Source: Rhizobium sp. Q54 (lineage in GTDB: Bacteria > Pseudomonadota > Alphaproteobacteria > Rhizobiales > Aestuariivirgaceae). Taken from it: a stretch of 32,441 nt of DNA. The translations under genes were made by a program, and so were the position numbers. The stretch lies in the NCBI GenBank assembly GCA_945889445.1, contig CAMDBX010000048.1, forward strand, positions 1-32,441. Reading direction: 5' to 3'. Below the pieces are notes generated by a model. It did not search any database and was not told the DNA's origin. It worked only from the letters and a program-made list of their open reading frames with translations. Below are positions 1-7,734 of this stretch, piece by piece. How positions within the stretch are numbered: the first letter of the stretch is position 1; every line of letters starts with the position of its first letter.

Positions 1-441
1 GCGAACCATGGAACTCAAGCTTCAGACGGCGGTCGAAATCGAGCCTGAGAACACCATCAATCGATTCACCCGCCGGGTTCTCCATGATGACCTCACATGG
101 TTCAGGTTATAGTCATGATATTTATACCTGAATCATGGAAAGTCCGCCAGAAATCAGTGCGTCATCTGGCGAATGCGGGCTTAGAGGAATGAGGCGGGGC
201 TCGCGGCGATGCCGCCGACCTTCGCCGCTGCGAGGAAGATGGCGTCAGTCCATGATCGCTACCGTCGGCCGTGCCGATCCGTTCGTTTGCCGGGGTGCGA
301 CAGACCCAACAAGATATGCCAAGAAAACGGTGGTTACAGGTGCGGCACATTTTCCTGATAAGTATTTGAAAAATTTGCGATATCGCATGCCCGCAGGGAG
401 CGCCACTTTCGAACAAGTCCAGGAAGTTTTCCAACGGTAGC
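1..441. other. Window edge with no supported gene
   Basis: A short open stretch at 8-112 (plus, ATG to TAG, 34 codons) could be the end of a gene running in from outside or chance. Overlapping ORFs on both strands between 135 and 440 have low-complexity, Arg/Ser-rich translations typical of antisense noise in GC-rich DNA, and none is recognisable. Apart from the dyad at 96-137 I see nothing to annotate. Confidence 0.4.
96..137. repeat. Imperfect inverted repeat, possible operator
   Basis: The arms at 96-111 (catggttcaggttata) and 123-137 (tatacctgaatcatg) are near-perfect reverse complements, separated by 11 bases. The core TTCAGGT...ACCTGAA looks like a dimeric regulator site rather than a terminator, since no T-run follows either arm. 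No adjacent regulator gene is visible, so the cognate protein is unknown. Only the dyad is observed; the operator role is inferred. Confidence 0.45.
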
Positions 442-708
442 CTATTGTGCTGCGATGACGGTCACAGGGTTGGCCTGGTCGCCAATTATCGCGTTGTGCA
501 ACACTTCAAGAATGGCAGTCTGCAAAGGCGGGTCGCCCCGCATCGCCAGCATTGGAGGTGCCTTTCCGGCCTGAATTTCTCCGATCATCTGGTCCGCCAG
601 TCAGAGGACATCGGTGGCGACATTGCAATCGGCATCTTGTGTGGCGGTTGATGCAGGGCGGATGAGGACAATCAGTCCACATAAGCTGAATGCTCCGAGC
701 AGGCTCAC
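442..708 (-). pseudogene. Small exported protein gene with in-frame TGA
   Basis: Read on the minus strand from a GTG at 706-708, the frame gives a hydrophobic signal-like start (VSLLGAFSLCGLIVLIRPAS) and a Cys-containing segment. It meets TGA at 601-603, codon 36, then continues in the same frame for 52 more sensible residues (LADQMIGEIQAGKAPPMLAM onward, ending VTVIAAQ) to a TAG at 442-444. The second part has normal coding character and opens directly after the stop. The simplest reading is a nonsense-disrupted gene for a secreted protein of about 88 residues. The family is not recognised, and the GTG start lacks a clear ribosome site. Stop readthrough or two separate fragments are alternatives. 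Confidence 0.45.
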
Positions 709-836
709 GGAAATGCAAGTCCATCATCATGGGTGTGTGAGCTCAGGCCGTGAACCTGGTGTTGGTTATGCATTTGCTGCAATGAATCCGCACATCCGAT
801 GACAAGATCGCTCGTTCAGAGCGTCCAACCCTCAGA

Positions 837-1241
837 TCATTCGCGTTCACGTTGATCTTGATAGTGACCAAGATGAATGGCGATCTCCGGCAAGGTGGTC
901 GGACCGCAGTCCGTGACACCAGTCCAGCCGTCTCGAAGGACATAACCCAGACCATCCGGGCCAAGGACGAAATCGAACAGGAGTGCGTGGCTGTCTGCGA
1001 TCTTCGCAAGCTTGGCAATCTGCGTGGTGTCTGGAGTTCCCGTCGTCGGGGTTGTCGGTTGGTTGTCCTGCATGTCCTTGCACCTCTCAACCATGACGTT
1101 GCGTACGGACTGTCCCAAGGCTGACTGAATGCCACGTCCAAGGGCGCGTGTCTGATCTCCTTTGCTCAATCCCGTCAGAAGCGATAGCGCACTCTCAGCG
1201 GCCAGGCAGAACACGGCTTCAACGATGCCGTCACCCCCCAT
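837..1241 (-). CDS. Hypothetical protein
   Basis: A 134-residue ORF with no recognised family. The N-terminal third is Ala/Leu-rich (EAVFCLAAESALSLLTGLSK), the middle is a Thr/Pro linker near residues 62-72, and the C-terminal part (LLFDFVLGPDGLGYVLRDGW) reads like a folded domain. The start has only a weak ribosome site, so the true start is uncertain. It lies alone in a gene-poor stretch next to a broken gene and could itself be a remnant. Overlapping ORFs on both strands look like noise, and this frame has the best residue composition of the set. Confidence 0.45.
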   Translation of the reverse strand: MGGDGIVEAVFCLAAESALSLLTGLSKGDQTRALGRGIQSALGQSVRNVMVERCKDMQDNQPTTPTTGTPDTTQIAKLAKIADSHALLFDFVLGPDGLGYVLRDGWTGVTDCGPTTLPEIAIHLGHYQDQRERE

Positions 1242-1357
1242 GGGACAGGTCGACGTGTTTGATGGTTACGCTGCGGAACTGTAGCGGCACCCGCGTAGCA
1301 GGCGAGAGCCGTCGTGCGGGGACAGGTCCGGCGTTGCAGGCAGCGCCGGTTCTGGTG

Positions 1358-3073
1358 TCATTGCAGTGAGATGCCAGCGCGCTTCAGGAACAGGGCGTCA
1401 AGCCGCTTCAGAAATGCCTGCTGGGCATCCTGCGGATAGTCCAGTTCGGGCGGCGCGTTTGACAGCAGCAGCATCGTGGCATTGGACTCGAAGAATATCA
1501 CGCGTCCTTCGTCGTCGACGTCGAAGTCCATCCCGAACACGTCGAGCGGAATGCGGCGACCCACTTCGGCCAGTGTGTTCCATGCTGCTGCTCCGATGCG
1601 CTGTGACTGCTGGACAATGGCATTGGCGTCATCGAACAGCGCCCGGTCACGCCGGTAATGGTCCAGGATACGTTCGAACTTGCGGCCTCGCACCATCCAC
1701 TGGTCATCGTAGTCGCCGCGGATGAGGGTGGGGGTTCCCGCCACGAATGCCGCACGGATCCTCCGGTGGAAGCCATTGTCATGCTTCACCCCGGCATATT
1801 CGATCACGTAGAAATCCCTGCTGCCGAGCGCCAGCAACGCGGTGAGTGCCACGCCAAGTTCGGCGGGGTTGGTGGCTAGATGAACGTTGGCGCCCTCCTG
1901 CTCGCCGACCGACCGCAAGATGACGGGGAAGGCAAAAACCTCGCCGATGCCCTTGCGCAGCGATTCGAGCAGACCGGACTCGAGACGGAACCGCATGACC
2001 TTCGGCACGATCAGGTTCGGAATGCCGCGCAGCATATCCGCCGCCTCGACGCGCGTGCAATGAATCGCCTTCGCGGCATCGTTGACCACGGGCAGCCCGA
2101 GCGCCTTTTCATGTGCCTCGACCTTCGCCAGCTGACCGCGCTTCAACTCCTCGCCATTCACGCAGTTGTTGAGGGTGATCGCTGCTTCGTGCTGGTCCAG
2201 TGCGTCGCTGGCCGCCTTCGGCGGGCTTCCCGCAAAAACCGAGAACATGCGGTAACGGTCGCCGCAATATCTGGATAGCTGGCTTGGAAAATTGCCGGAG
2301 AAATGCTGCGCGCTGCCGGAGGCTGTCAATGATTCCACGGCTGGACTTGGTGAGATCAGCACGATTGACAGGATTTGCGACGGGACGCTTGGCGAGCGAT
2401 GGACCGGCACCGCAGAGAGATAATTGAGGTAGTGCCGGTCGCAGTCTGCGATACGACCGAGCGCGTCGGCTGCGGTGCAGGCGAAGGCCATTGCCTCTGG
2501 CCTGTCGCGCCAGCGATAGGCCTTCTGGTCGAGGCGGGAGAGGATCTTCTCGCTCTCTTGCGCACGCGTGGCTGCCTTCAGCCAAAGATGCTCGAGTTCC
2601 CACGTGGCGGCGGGCCGGTCGAGCACCGGTTCCAGGAACATGGCCACGAAGTCATGCCTATCCACCAACAGAAGCGGCGCACAGATGTTCTCGAGCGCAG
2701 ATGGATCGATTTCAGAGTCTGCGAGAACGTGAAGATCCGGAAGGTCCATTTCCGGCAGTGCGGACAGGTCGTGGCGCCGGTCGCTGCGGGCGAGCAGTCT
2801 TGCGAGGTTGCCGACATGCTTGATGCGCTGGGCAGGCGTTGTCGCGTGGAGGACCGCAAGTCGCGCGCATTCTGCGGCTTCATCCATCTCGCCGCCAACG
2901 GCCAGCGCCAGACCCTTCAACCCGAGCACTTCGGAATTGCCCGGTTCTGCCGCCAGCAGCCGTTCAATGTCCGCGAGGGCTGAGGCGCGATCGCCCCCCC
3001 GCAGGGCGGCAATGATCTTGGCGTGGTCTTGCATCTGTCTTCCCCGTGGCGTTGAGGGCTGTGGTGATGTCAT
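1358..3073 (-). CDS. TPR plus ATP-grasp-like domain protein
   Basis: A 571-residue protein. Residues about 15-75 look like a TPR-type helical repeat (ALADIERLLAAEPGNSEVLG). The middle is less characteristic. The last 250 residues resemble an ATP-grasp fold: VPKVMRFR, then FPVILRSVGEQEGANVHLA (substrate/phosphate loop), FYVIEYAG, and near the C-terminus DVFGMDFDVDDEGRVIFFES followed by NAT, which matches the acidic metal-binding D...E.N pattern of ATP-grasp ligases. The ATG at 3073 is preferred because GGGAGGGG lies just upstream; an in-frame ATG 15 bases earlier sits before that site. A small exported protein gene lies 73 bp upstream on the same strand. The function is probably carboxylate-amine ligase-like with unknown substrate. 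Confidence 0.7.
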   Translation of the reverse strand: MTSPQPSTPRGRQMQDHAKIIAALRGGDRASALADIERLLAAEPGNSEVLGLKGLALAVGGEMDEAAECARLAVLHATTPAQRIKHVGNLARLLARSDRRHDLSALPEMDLPDLHVLADSEIDPSALENICAPLLLVDRHDFVAMFLEPVLDRPAATWELEHLWLKAATRAQESEKILSRLDQKAYRWRDRPEAMAFACTAADALGRIADCDRHYLNYLSAVPVHRSPSVPSQILSIVLISPSPAVESLTASGSAQHFSGNFPSQLSRYCGDRYRMFSVFAGSPPKAASDALDQHEAAITLNNCVNGEELKRGQLAKVEAHEKALGLPVVNDAAKAIHCTRVEAADMLRGIPNLIVPKVMRFRLESGLLESLRKGIGEVFAFPVILRSVGEQEGANVHLATNPAELGVALTALLALGSRDFYVIEYAGVKHDNGFHRRIRAAFVAGTPTLIRGDYDDQWMVRGRKFERILDHYRRDRALFDDANAIVQQSQRIGAAAWNTLAEVGRRIPLDVFGMDFDVDDEGRVIFFESNATMLLLSNAPPELDYPQDAQQAFLKRLDALFLKRAGISLQ

Positions 3074-3146
3074 TGCCCCCTCCCGCACCGCATTTCAACC
3101 TGCTTGCCGGTTGAGTCGGGTGTGGTCGCCATGTGCGGCAGCCAGT

Positions 3147-3485
3147 CTAGTTGCCGCCGTGATAAACCACGCCAGCTCGGCTGTAGCCCGACCATGACAA
3201 GGATCCGCCGCCCGCGGCATCGGTGGCGGGCAGGATGCGAATGGTGGTCGCGGTGGGGCCCATGCGGAGCTTGTCACGAGTCGAGAGGGGAAGGCCCGGC
3301 ACTTCGGGCTGCGGACTCTTGGAGGTGACCATCAGTTGCGTGCCCGGTGGCAGGGCAGGCGCCGCCCTGGCGGCGAGTTCGTCGATGTTCACGGCATCAG
3401 CGATGGTGGTTCCACCAGCCCATGCAGTCACGAGCGTGGCACTGAGTGCCACGCCGCTCAACATGATCATCCTGATGAACCGCAT
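3147..3485 (-). CDS. Small exported hypothetical protein
   Basis: A 112-residue protein with a clear Sec-type signal peptide (MRFIRMIMLSGVALSATLVT, cleavage probably after AWA near residue 23). The mature part is short and rich in Pro, Thr and Gly, with no recognised domain and no Cys. A GGGAG ribosome site precedes the ATG. It is probably co-transcribed with the TPR/ATP-grasp-like gene 73 bp downstream, and may be a periplasmic partner of it; that link rests only on position. Confidence 0.6.
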   Translation of the reverse strand: MRFIRMIMLSGVALSATLVTAWAGGTTIADAVNIDELAARAAPALPPGTQLMVTSKSPQPEVPGLPLSTRDKLRMGPTATTIRILPATDAAGGGSLSWSGYSRAGVVYHGGN

Positions 3486-3557
3486 TCTGAAGCTCCCGCA
3501 TCACGCCTGCAAGGTGCCAAAAGATAGCAGCGCCGCAGGGGCGGGTTCAATGAATTT

Positions 3558-3851
3558 TCAGATAGCCGGCGGCTTGGGAGCGGTCGACAGCGTGGCAGCG
3601 AAGGGGTTGCTGGGCCGCGTCGGGCGGGGCTTGGGCTTCGGCATGGGAATCAGGCCCTCGCGCTGCGCCTTCTTGCGGGCCAGCTTGCGGGCGCGGCGGA
3701 TGGCTTCTGCCTTTTCGCGCACGCGCTTCTCCGAGGGCTTCTCATAGAAGCTGTGGGCCTTCATCTCGCGCAGCAGGCCTTCGCGCTGCATCTTCTTCTT
3801 GAGGAAGCGAAGCGCCTGGTCGACGTTATTGTCCTTGACGAAAATCCTCAC
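3558..3851 (-). CDS. rpsU: 30S ribosomal protein S21
   Basis: A 97-residue S21 protein, a component of the small ribosomal subunit near the mRNA exit and 3' end of 16S rRNA. The N-terminal [21 protein letters not shown] and the [17 protein letters not shown] helix are diagnostic. The start is GTG at 3849-3851 with a GGGAGG ribosome site 4 bases upstream. Residues beyond about 68 form a Pro/Lys-rich tail ([16 protein letters not shown]), longer than the roughly 70-residue enterobacterial protein but common in alphaproteobacteria. It lies downstream of cspA, separated by a terminator hairpin at 3871-3901, so it is either attenuated readthrough from cspA or separately transcribed. Confidence 0.95.
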   Translation of the reverse strand: MRIFVKDNNVDQALRFLKKKMQREGLLREMKAHSFYEKPSEKRVREKAEAIRRARKLARKKAQREGLIPMPKPKPRPTRPSNPFAATLSTAPKPPAI

Positions 3852-3870
3852 GGAACCTCCCTGGTCTCAC

Positions 3871-3901
3871 AAAAAGAATGCGCCGGTGCGGACACCGGCG
3901 C
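3871..3901 (-). terminator. Rho-independent terminator after cspA
   Basis: On the minus strand a perfect 9-bp GC stem (gcgccggtg / caccggcgc, 3880-3888 with 3893-3901) and 4-base loop are followed by ATTCTTTTTG. It lies between the cspA stop and the rpsU start and should terminate or attenuate cspA transcription. Confidence 0.85.
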
Positions 3902-3967
3902 TCTTCGACTCCTCCGACCCGCCACCAGTACATCCGTGGCTCGCGGGAAGAAGGCTCTGGATAATGA

Positions 3968-4177
3968 TCAGGCCGCCTGGAGGCGGTCTGCGGACGACTT
4001 GCCGTTACGCTTGTCGGTCACGATCTCGTAGGAGACCTTCTGGCCTTCATTGAGACCGGTCCAGCCGGCGCGCTCGACTGCGCTGATGTGAACGAACACG
4101 TCGCTCCCGCCAGCCGTCGGTTCGATGAAGCCGAAGCCCTTCTGGGCATTAAACCACTTAACAGTACCTGTTTGCAC
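3968..4177 (-). CDS. cspA: Cold-shock protein (CspA family)
   Basis: A 69-residue single cold-shock domain that binds single-stranded nucleic acid and melts RNA structure. The RNP1-like motif KGFGFIEP and RNP2-like VFVHISAV are present after the canonical TVKWFNAQ start. The start codon is GTG at 4175-4177 with GAGGA about 6 bases upstream. The minus-strand region upstream to about 4346 contains no gene and could be a long leader as in other csp genes, with a short TCTA repeat near the start codon. Assignment to the family is secure; which csp paralogue it is cannot be decided. Confidence 0.93.
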   Translation of the reverse strand: MQTGTVKWFNAQKGFGFIEPTAGGSDVFVHISAVERAGWTGLNEGQKVSYEIVTDKRNGKSSADRLQAA

Positions 4178-4383
4178 AGTAGATCCTCAGTATAGATAGA
4201 TAGAAACGAACGAACCGCGGTATTGCATGTCCGGTCACCGATGTTCTGGAAGAGAGGGGAAGTATCGCTGCGTCAAACGCGCGAGGCTGAGCCATCAGGC
4301 CAAAATTCGATGAGGCCGATATAGGTAATCCTGCTGAGCAATGCAAGACAAATCGTCAGGAGGCTGGAAATCGCCGTTCCGCT

Positions 4384-6270
4384 TCACTGCTCGCCATGCG
4401 CTACCACGAGGGCGTGGCGCAGCGCCGCGTGCTGAAAGCCCTCATTCGCGTCCGGTGACGATGGTGCAAGCCCAGCCTTCTTGCGCGCCGGTGAAGCGGG
4501 CAGCATTTGCCCCTCCATCACCGTACCCCACACCGCGATGTCCTTTATGGACATGGGGTCGACCGTGAGGGGATTGTCTGCCAGTACCGTGAAGTTGGCG
4601 CGTTTGCCGGGGCTGATCGTTCCCACCTCGGCTTCGAGTTTCAGCGAATAGGCAGCCTCGCTGGTGATGCCGCGCAGCGCTTGCTCCACGCTCACCCGTT
4701 GTTCGGGTGCTGCCACACGGCCTGACGTGGTGCGGCGGTTGACGGCGCACCACATCAGGAACAGCGGATCGGCAGGCGCCATCGCCATGTCGGAGTGCAG
4801 CGACCACGAGATGCCGGCGCGCGAGAGATCGCCGAGGCGCACCATTTCATCGGCACGCTCCGGACCAAGACCAACTCTGCCATATTGGTCGGCCAGTGCG
4901 GTGACATAGTAAGGATTGCCGCTGACGATTGCGCCCAGTGCCTTGATGCGCGCCACCTGGTCAGGGCTGCTTACGGCGAAGTGCACGAGCACGGTGCGAT
5001 GGTCATAGCGCGGATTGCGACGAAGATTGACTTCAAGTGCATCGAGCACGCGGTCGAGGCCGGCATCGCCATTGACATGGATATGTATCTGGTAGCCGGC
5101 GTCCCAATAGACACGGAAAGCGCGCTCGAAGTCGGGCTCATTCATCATCCACTCGCCCTTGTGCCCATCGAGATAAGCCTCGCGCACCTGCATGAGCTGT
5201 GAATAGATTGCGCCATCGGCAAAAAGCTTGGCCTGCATTGGTGCAAGGCTGGTCATGCCGCCATACCACGAGGCCAGCTCCTGTGACTGGGCGATCACCT
5301 GCTGGTCGTCCGGGTAGCTTGCCACCATGCTCTTTGCATCCACCATGAAGGACCAGCGGAATGGCATGGAGGGACTGGAAAACACGGCGTTGACACCATC
5401 CTGCACCGGCTTCGAGAGAATGCCTCCCGGCTCGTTGCCGATGGTGATGCCCTTGGCGTGCATGTAGTCGCGCGTCAGTTCTAGCCCGGCCCTGACGCGC
5501 TGGGGTGACGCGGCGAAACTCGCGATGTGTGGCAGCACCGCGAACAGTCCCTGTTCCCAGAAATGCCCGTCCGCCATGCTCGACTGTTCCCTGGCTGTGG
5601 GCGTGAAGGCCTCGAACACCGCATCGGTGATGCCGGCGCGCTGCATGGTTGCCGTGTTGAAGACCATCTCGTGGCAGGAGCGACCCCACACGATGATGGG
5701 CCTGGTGGTGCTGATGCCATCAAGCTCTGCCTTGGTCAGCGGGCCGAAGAAGGCAGGATGATAACCCCAGGTCACCACAGCCTCGTCCGAAGGTGCTGCG
5801 GCCTTCACCGCGCTGCCGAGGCGCTGCAGAAAGTCCTGCTTGTCCTTCACCGCGGGCACGGTGCCGCCGGGTAGCACCCAATCTTCAATGGAGAGGATCT
5901 CGGAGGACATGGTCAAGGCGGCCAGCACCGGGTGGTCGTGCTGGGCGATGAAGCCCGGAACCAGCACATGGTCGGCAAGGCTCGAGTCGATATTGTAGGG
6001 CTGCTTGCCCGGAATGCCGGTCACTTCGTCGCGGCTTCCCACCCACAGAATGCGCCCGTTCGCCACGGCTACGGCCTGTGCACTGGGCCGCGCCGGATCG
6101 AGCGTCACGATCTCGCGGGCGAGAAAGACAGTTGCCGGTGGTTGCGCCAGCAACGAGGCCCCGAGCTCCGTGAGCGGCTCAGTGAGGGCTAACGCGCTGC
6201 GCGGCGCAGTTGCCCCTGCCAGTCCAAACGCACCTGCGGCCAGGAGCAACCTGCGGGATATGCTGTCCAT
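4384..6270 (-). CDS. Tat-exported amidohydrolase (YtcJ-like, amidohydrolase 3)
   Basis: A 628-residue metal-dependent hydrolase. Residues 1-30 carry a twin-arginine signal (SISRRLLLAAGAFGLAGA ... SALA), so it is probably folded before export to the periplasm. Metal-binding motifs of the amidohydrolase 3/YtcJ group are visible: HDHP at 111-114, IHIHVNGDAGLDR in the middle, VHFAVSSPDQV, and SLHSDM near the end, followed by the usual C-terminal GKRANFTVLADNPL strand. GGGAGCAGG precedes the ATG. Members act on amides, carbamates and N-substituted formamides, and the substrate here is unknown. It stands alone between cspA and an empty 500-bp spacer. Confidence 0.85.
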   Translation of the reverse strand: MDSISRRLLLAAGAFGLAGATAPRSALALTEPLTELGASLLAQPPATVFLAREIVTLDPARPSAQAVAVANGRILWVGSRDEVTGIPGKQPYNIDSSLADHVLVPGFIAQHDHPVLAALTMSSEILSIEDWVLPGGTVPAVKDKQDFLQRLGSAVKAAAPSDEAVVTWGYHPAFFGPLTKAELDGISTTRPIIVWGRSCHEMVFNTATMQRAGITDAVFEAFTPTAREQSSMADGHFWEQGLFAVLPHIASFAASPQRVRAGLELTRDYMHAKGITIGNEPGGILSKPVQDGVNAVFSSPSMPFRWSFMVDAKSMVASYPDDQQVIAQSQELASWYGGMTSLAPMQAKLFADGAIYSQLMQVREAYLDGHKGEWMMNEPDFERAFRVYWDAGYQIHIHVNGDAGLDRVLDALEVNLRRNPRYDHRTVLVHFAVSSPDQVARIKALGAIVSGNPYYVTALADQYGRVGLGPERADEMVRLGDLSRAGISWSLHSDMAMAPADPLFLMWCAVNRRTTSGRVAAPEQRVSVEQALRGITSEAAYSLKLEAEVGTISPGKRANFTVLADNPLTVDPMSIKDIAVWGTVMEGQMLPASPARKKAGLAPSSPDANEGFQHAALRHALVVAHGEQ

Positions 6271-6767
6271 CTGCCTGCTCCCTGTGTTGGAGAATTGCTT
6301 GTGCGACTGGTCAATCTTAATGGGAATGCGGCTCGCTGCAATTGGTTAGGATGAGCAGCAGGACGTCTGAGCCTCGCCTTCGTCAATACCCTCAGCGCGG
6401 CCTCATGGCTCTCTGGCTGTTTCACTCATGACTGAAGTGAACACGGCTCCTTGATCTGCCTCAACCGTTCCCGCACATATTCAAATCTTGCACTGTTTGC
6501 GTCTCTGAAGAAGGTCCGGCCTCGCACGGAGGCCGATGGCAATGCGCATGTGACGGGTGTTGTCCGTGCCACCTCGCGCAGGCGCGGGCATTGGCATGAA
6601 ACGTCATCAGCCTGCCGTGCTTGATCAGGACACGGACCGTATCGGTGTGATCGCCGCTCGATCCGGGATCAAGCGATTAGTGAACTGAATGTCTGGTCAA
6701 GAAGGCAGAACGCCCGGCTGGATGTCTCCAGCCGGGCGTTCAAAGGTCTCGCTACGAAGGTTTACGA
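6271..6767. other. Intergenic region, no gene seen
   Basis: About 500 bases between the amidohydrolase start and the DUF2950 stop. Short ORFs here are out of character and none is recognisable. The only clear structure is the terminator hairpin at 6708-6741. The promoter of the amidohydrolase gene should lie near 6275-6400, but I cannot identify its hexamers with confidence. Confidence 0.5.
6708..6741 (-). terminator. Terminator hairpin after DUF2950 gene
   Basis: A perfect 15-bp stem (gaacgcccggctgga, 6708-6722, with its complement at 6727-6741) and 4-base loop lies just past the DUF2950 stop. On the minus strand it is followed by TGCCTTCTTG, only moderately T-rich, so termination may be partial. 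Confidence 0.75.
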
Positions 6768-7709
6768 TCAGTCGTCGACCAGTTCCCAGTTGTCGCCGGG
6801 GTTGAAGGTCAGGATCTTCGGCGCGATGTTGTCAGTCTCGGTTCCGAAGTCGCGCTCATAGATCACGCCAGCCTGGTTGATGACGAAGGTGGAAACACCG
6901 GTCTCGCCATACTTCGCCGGCCACGCGATCAGGGCGAAGCCGCTGATCATGTTGCCGTTGACCACATAGTCATGGACGCCGCCGGCGACATTGTCGCCCT
7001 GGCGCTTGAGAATGCGGAACTTGTAGCCGAAGTAGCCATCACCGGCCTTTGCCTTTTCGAAGGCCGCTGTATCGATGTTGGCACCGACGGGGCTTTCGCC
7101 GTCGCCCTGCTCGACCGGCCAGTACAGGCCGTCGGTCTGACCATCGCTGCTGATCAGCTTCTGCGCGAATTCGAGCACGCCGTCCTCGTCATGGTCCACG
7201 CCGGCATATTCTTCCTGCGCGAGCACGTAGAGGCGCATCGTTTCGATGGCCTGGAGTTCGTTTTCGCCGATGCGGCGGTTGACGATCTCCTCAAGGCCGG
7301 CGACCGTGTCGAAGGCCCACTTGCCGTCCTCGCCCTTCACGATCGGGAAAGGGAAGGGCCACAGCTGCTTGCCGAGGTCGAGGACGCGCTGGTCCTCCTC
7401 TTCTTCGACGGAGATGCCCTCTGAGGCGGCTTCCTGGATTTCCTTCACGGTGTCGCCGATGGCATCGGCCTTGCCGACCTGTTCGGCGTTGAGGCCGAGC
7501 AGTGTGGAGATCGCGTTGAGGTCACCCTTGGCCATCACGTCCTTGAAGGCGGCGATGGCTGCTTCAGGCGTGTCGAACAGTGTGGGCTCGGGGCCTAGAT
7601 AGCTTTCGACTTCGTCGGTCATTGCCACGGCCGGCGAAGATGCGGCCCACGGTGCGAAGACCAGTGCCGCGCCGAGCAGTAGTGCGGAAACGAGATGCTT
7701 GTTGATCAT
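6768..7709 (-). CDS. DUF2950 family exported protein
   Basis: A 313-residue protein with a Sec signal peptide (LVSALLLGAALVFAPWAASS). It matches DUF2950: FDTPEAAIAAFKDVMAKGD near residue 45, EDGKWAFDTVAGLEEIVNRR in the middle, ETMRLYVLAQEEYA, and a C-terminal block with GYFGYKFRIL, ALIAWPAKYGETGVSTFVIN and VIYERDFG. AAAGGACAGGATC precedes the ATG. The start is 25 bp after the DUF3300 stop on the same strand, so they form an operon; this pairing recurs in many proteobacteria. The biochemical role is unknown, but an envelope location is likely. Confidence 0.9.
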   Translation of the reverse strand: MINKHLVSALLLGAALVFAPWAASSPAVAMTDEVESYLGPEPTLFDTPEAAIAAFKDVMAKGDLNAISTLLGLNAEQVGKADAIGDTVKEIQEAASEGISVEEEEDQRVLDLGKQLWPFPFPIVKGEDGKWAFDTVAGLEEIVNRRIGENELQAIETMRLYVLAQEEYAGVDHDEDGVLEFAQKLISSDGQTDGLYWPVEQGDGESPVGANIDTAAFEKAKAGDGYFGYKFRILKRQGDNVAGGVHDYVVNGNMISGFALIAWPAKYGETGVSTFVINQAGVIYERDFGTETDNIAPKILTFNPGDNWELVDD

Positions 7710-7734
7710 GATCCTGTCCTTTCTGCTCGATTAC

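Noticed and set aside
135-440. Overlapping ORFs on both strands
   Set aside because: Neither shows coding character, a ribosome site or a recognisable motif.
4158-4346. Short minus-strand ORF upstream of cspA
   Set aside because: It overlaps the start of cspA in another frame and lies in its probable leader; no family likeness.
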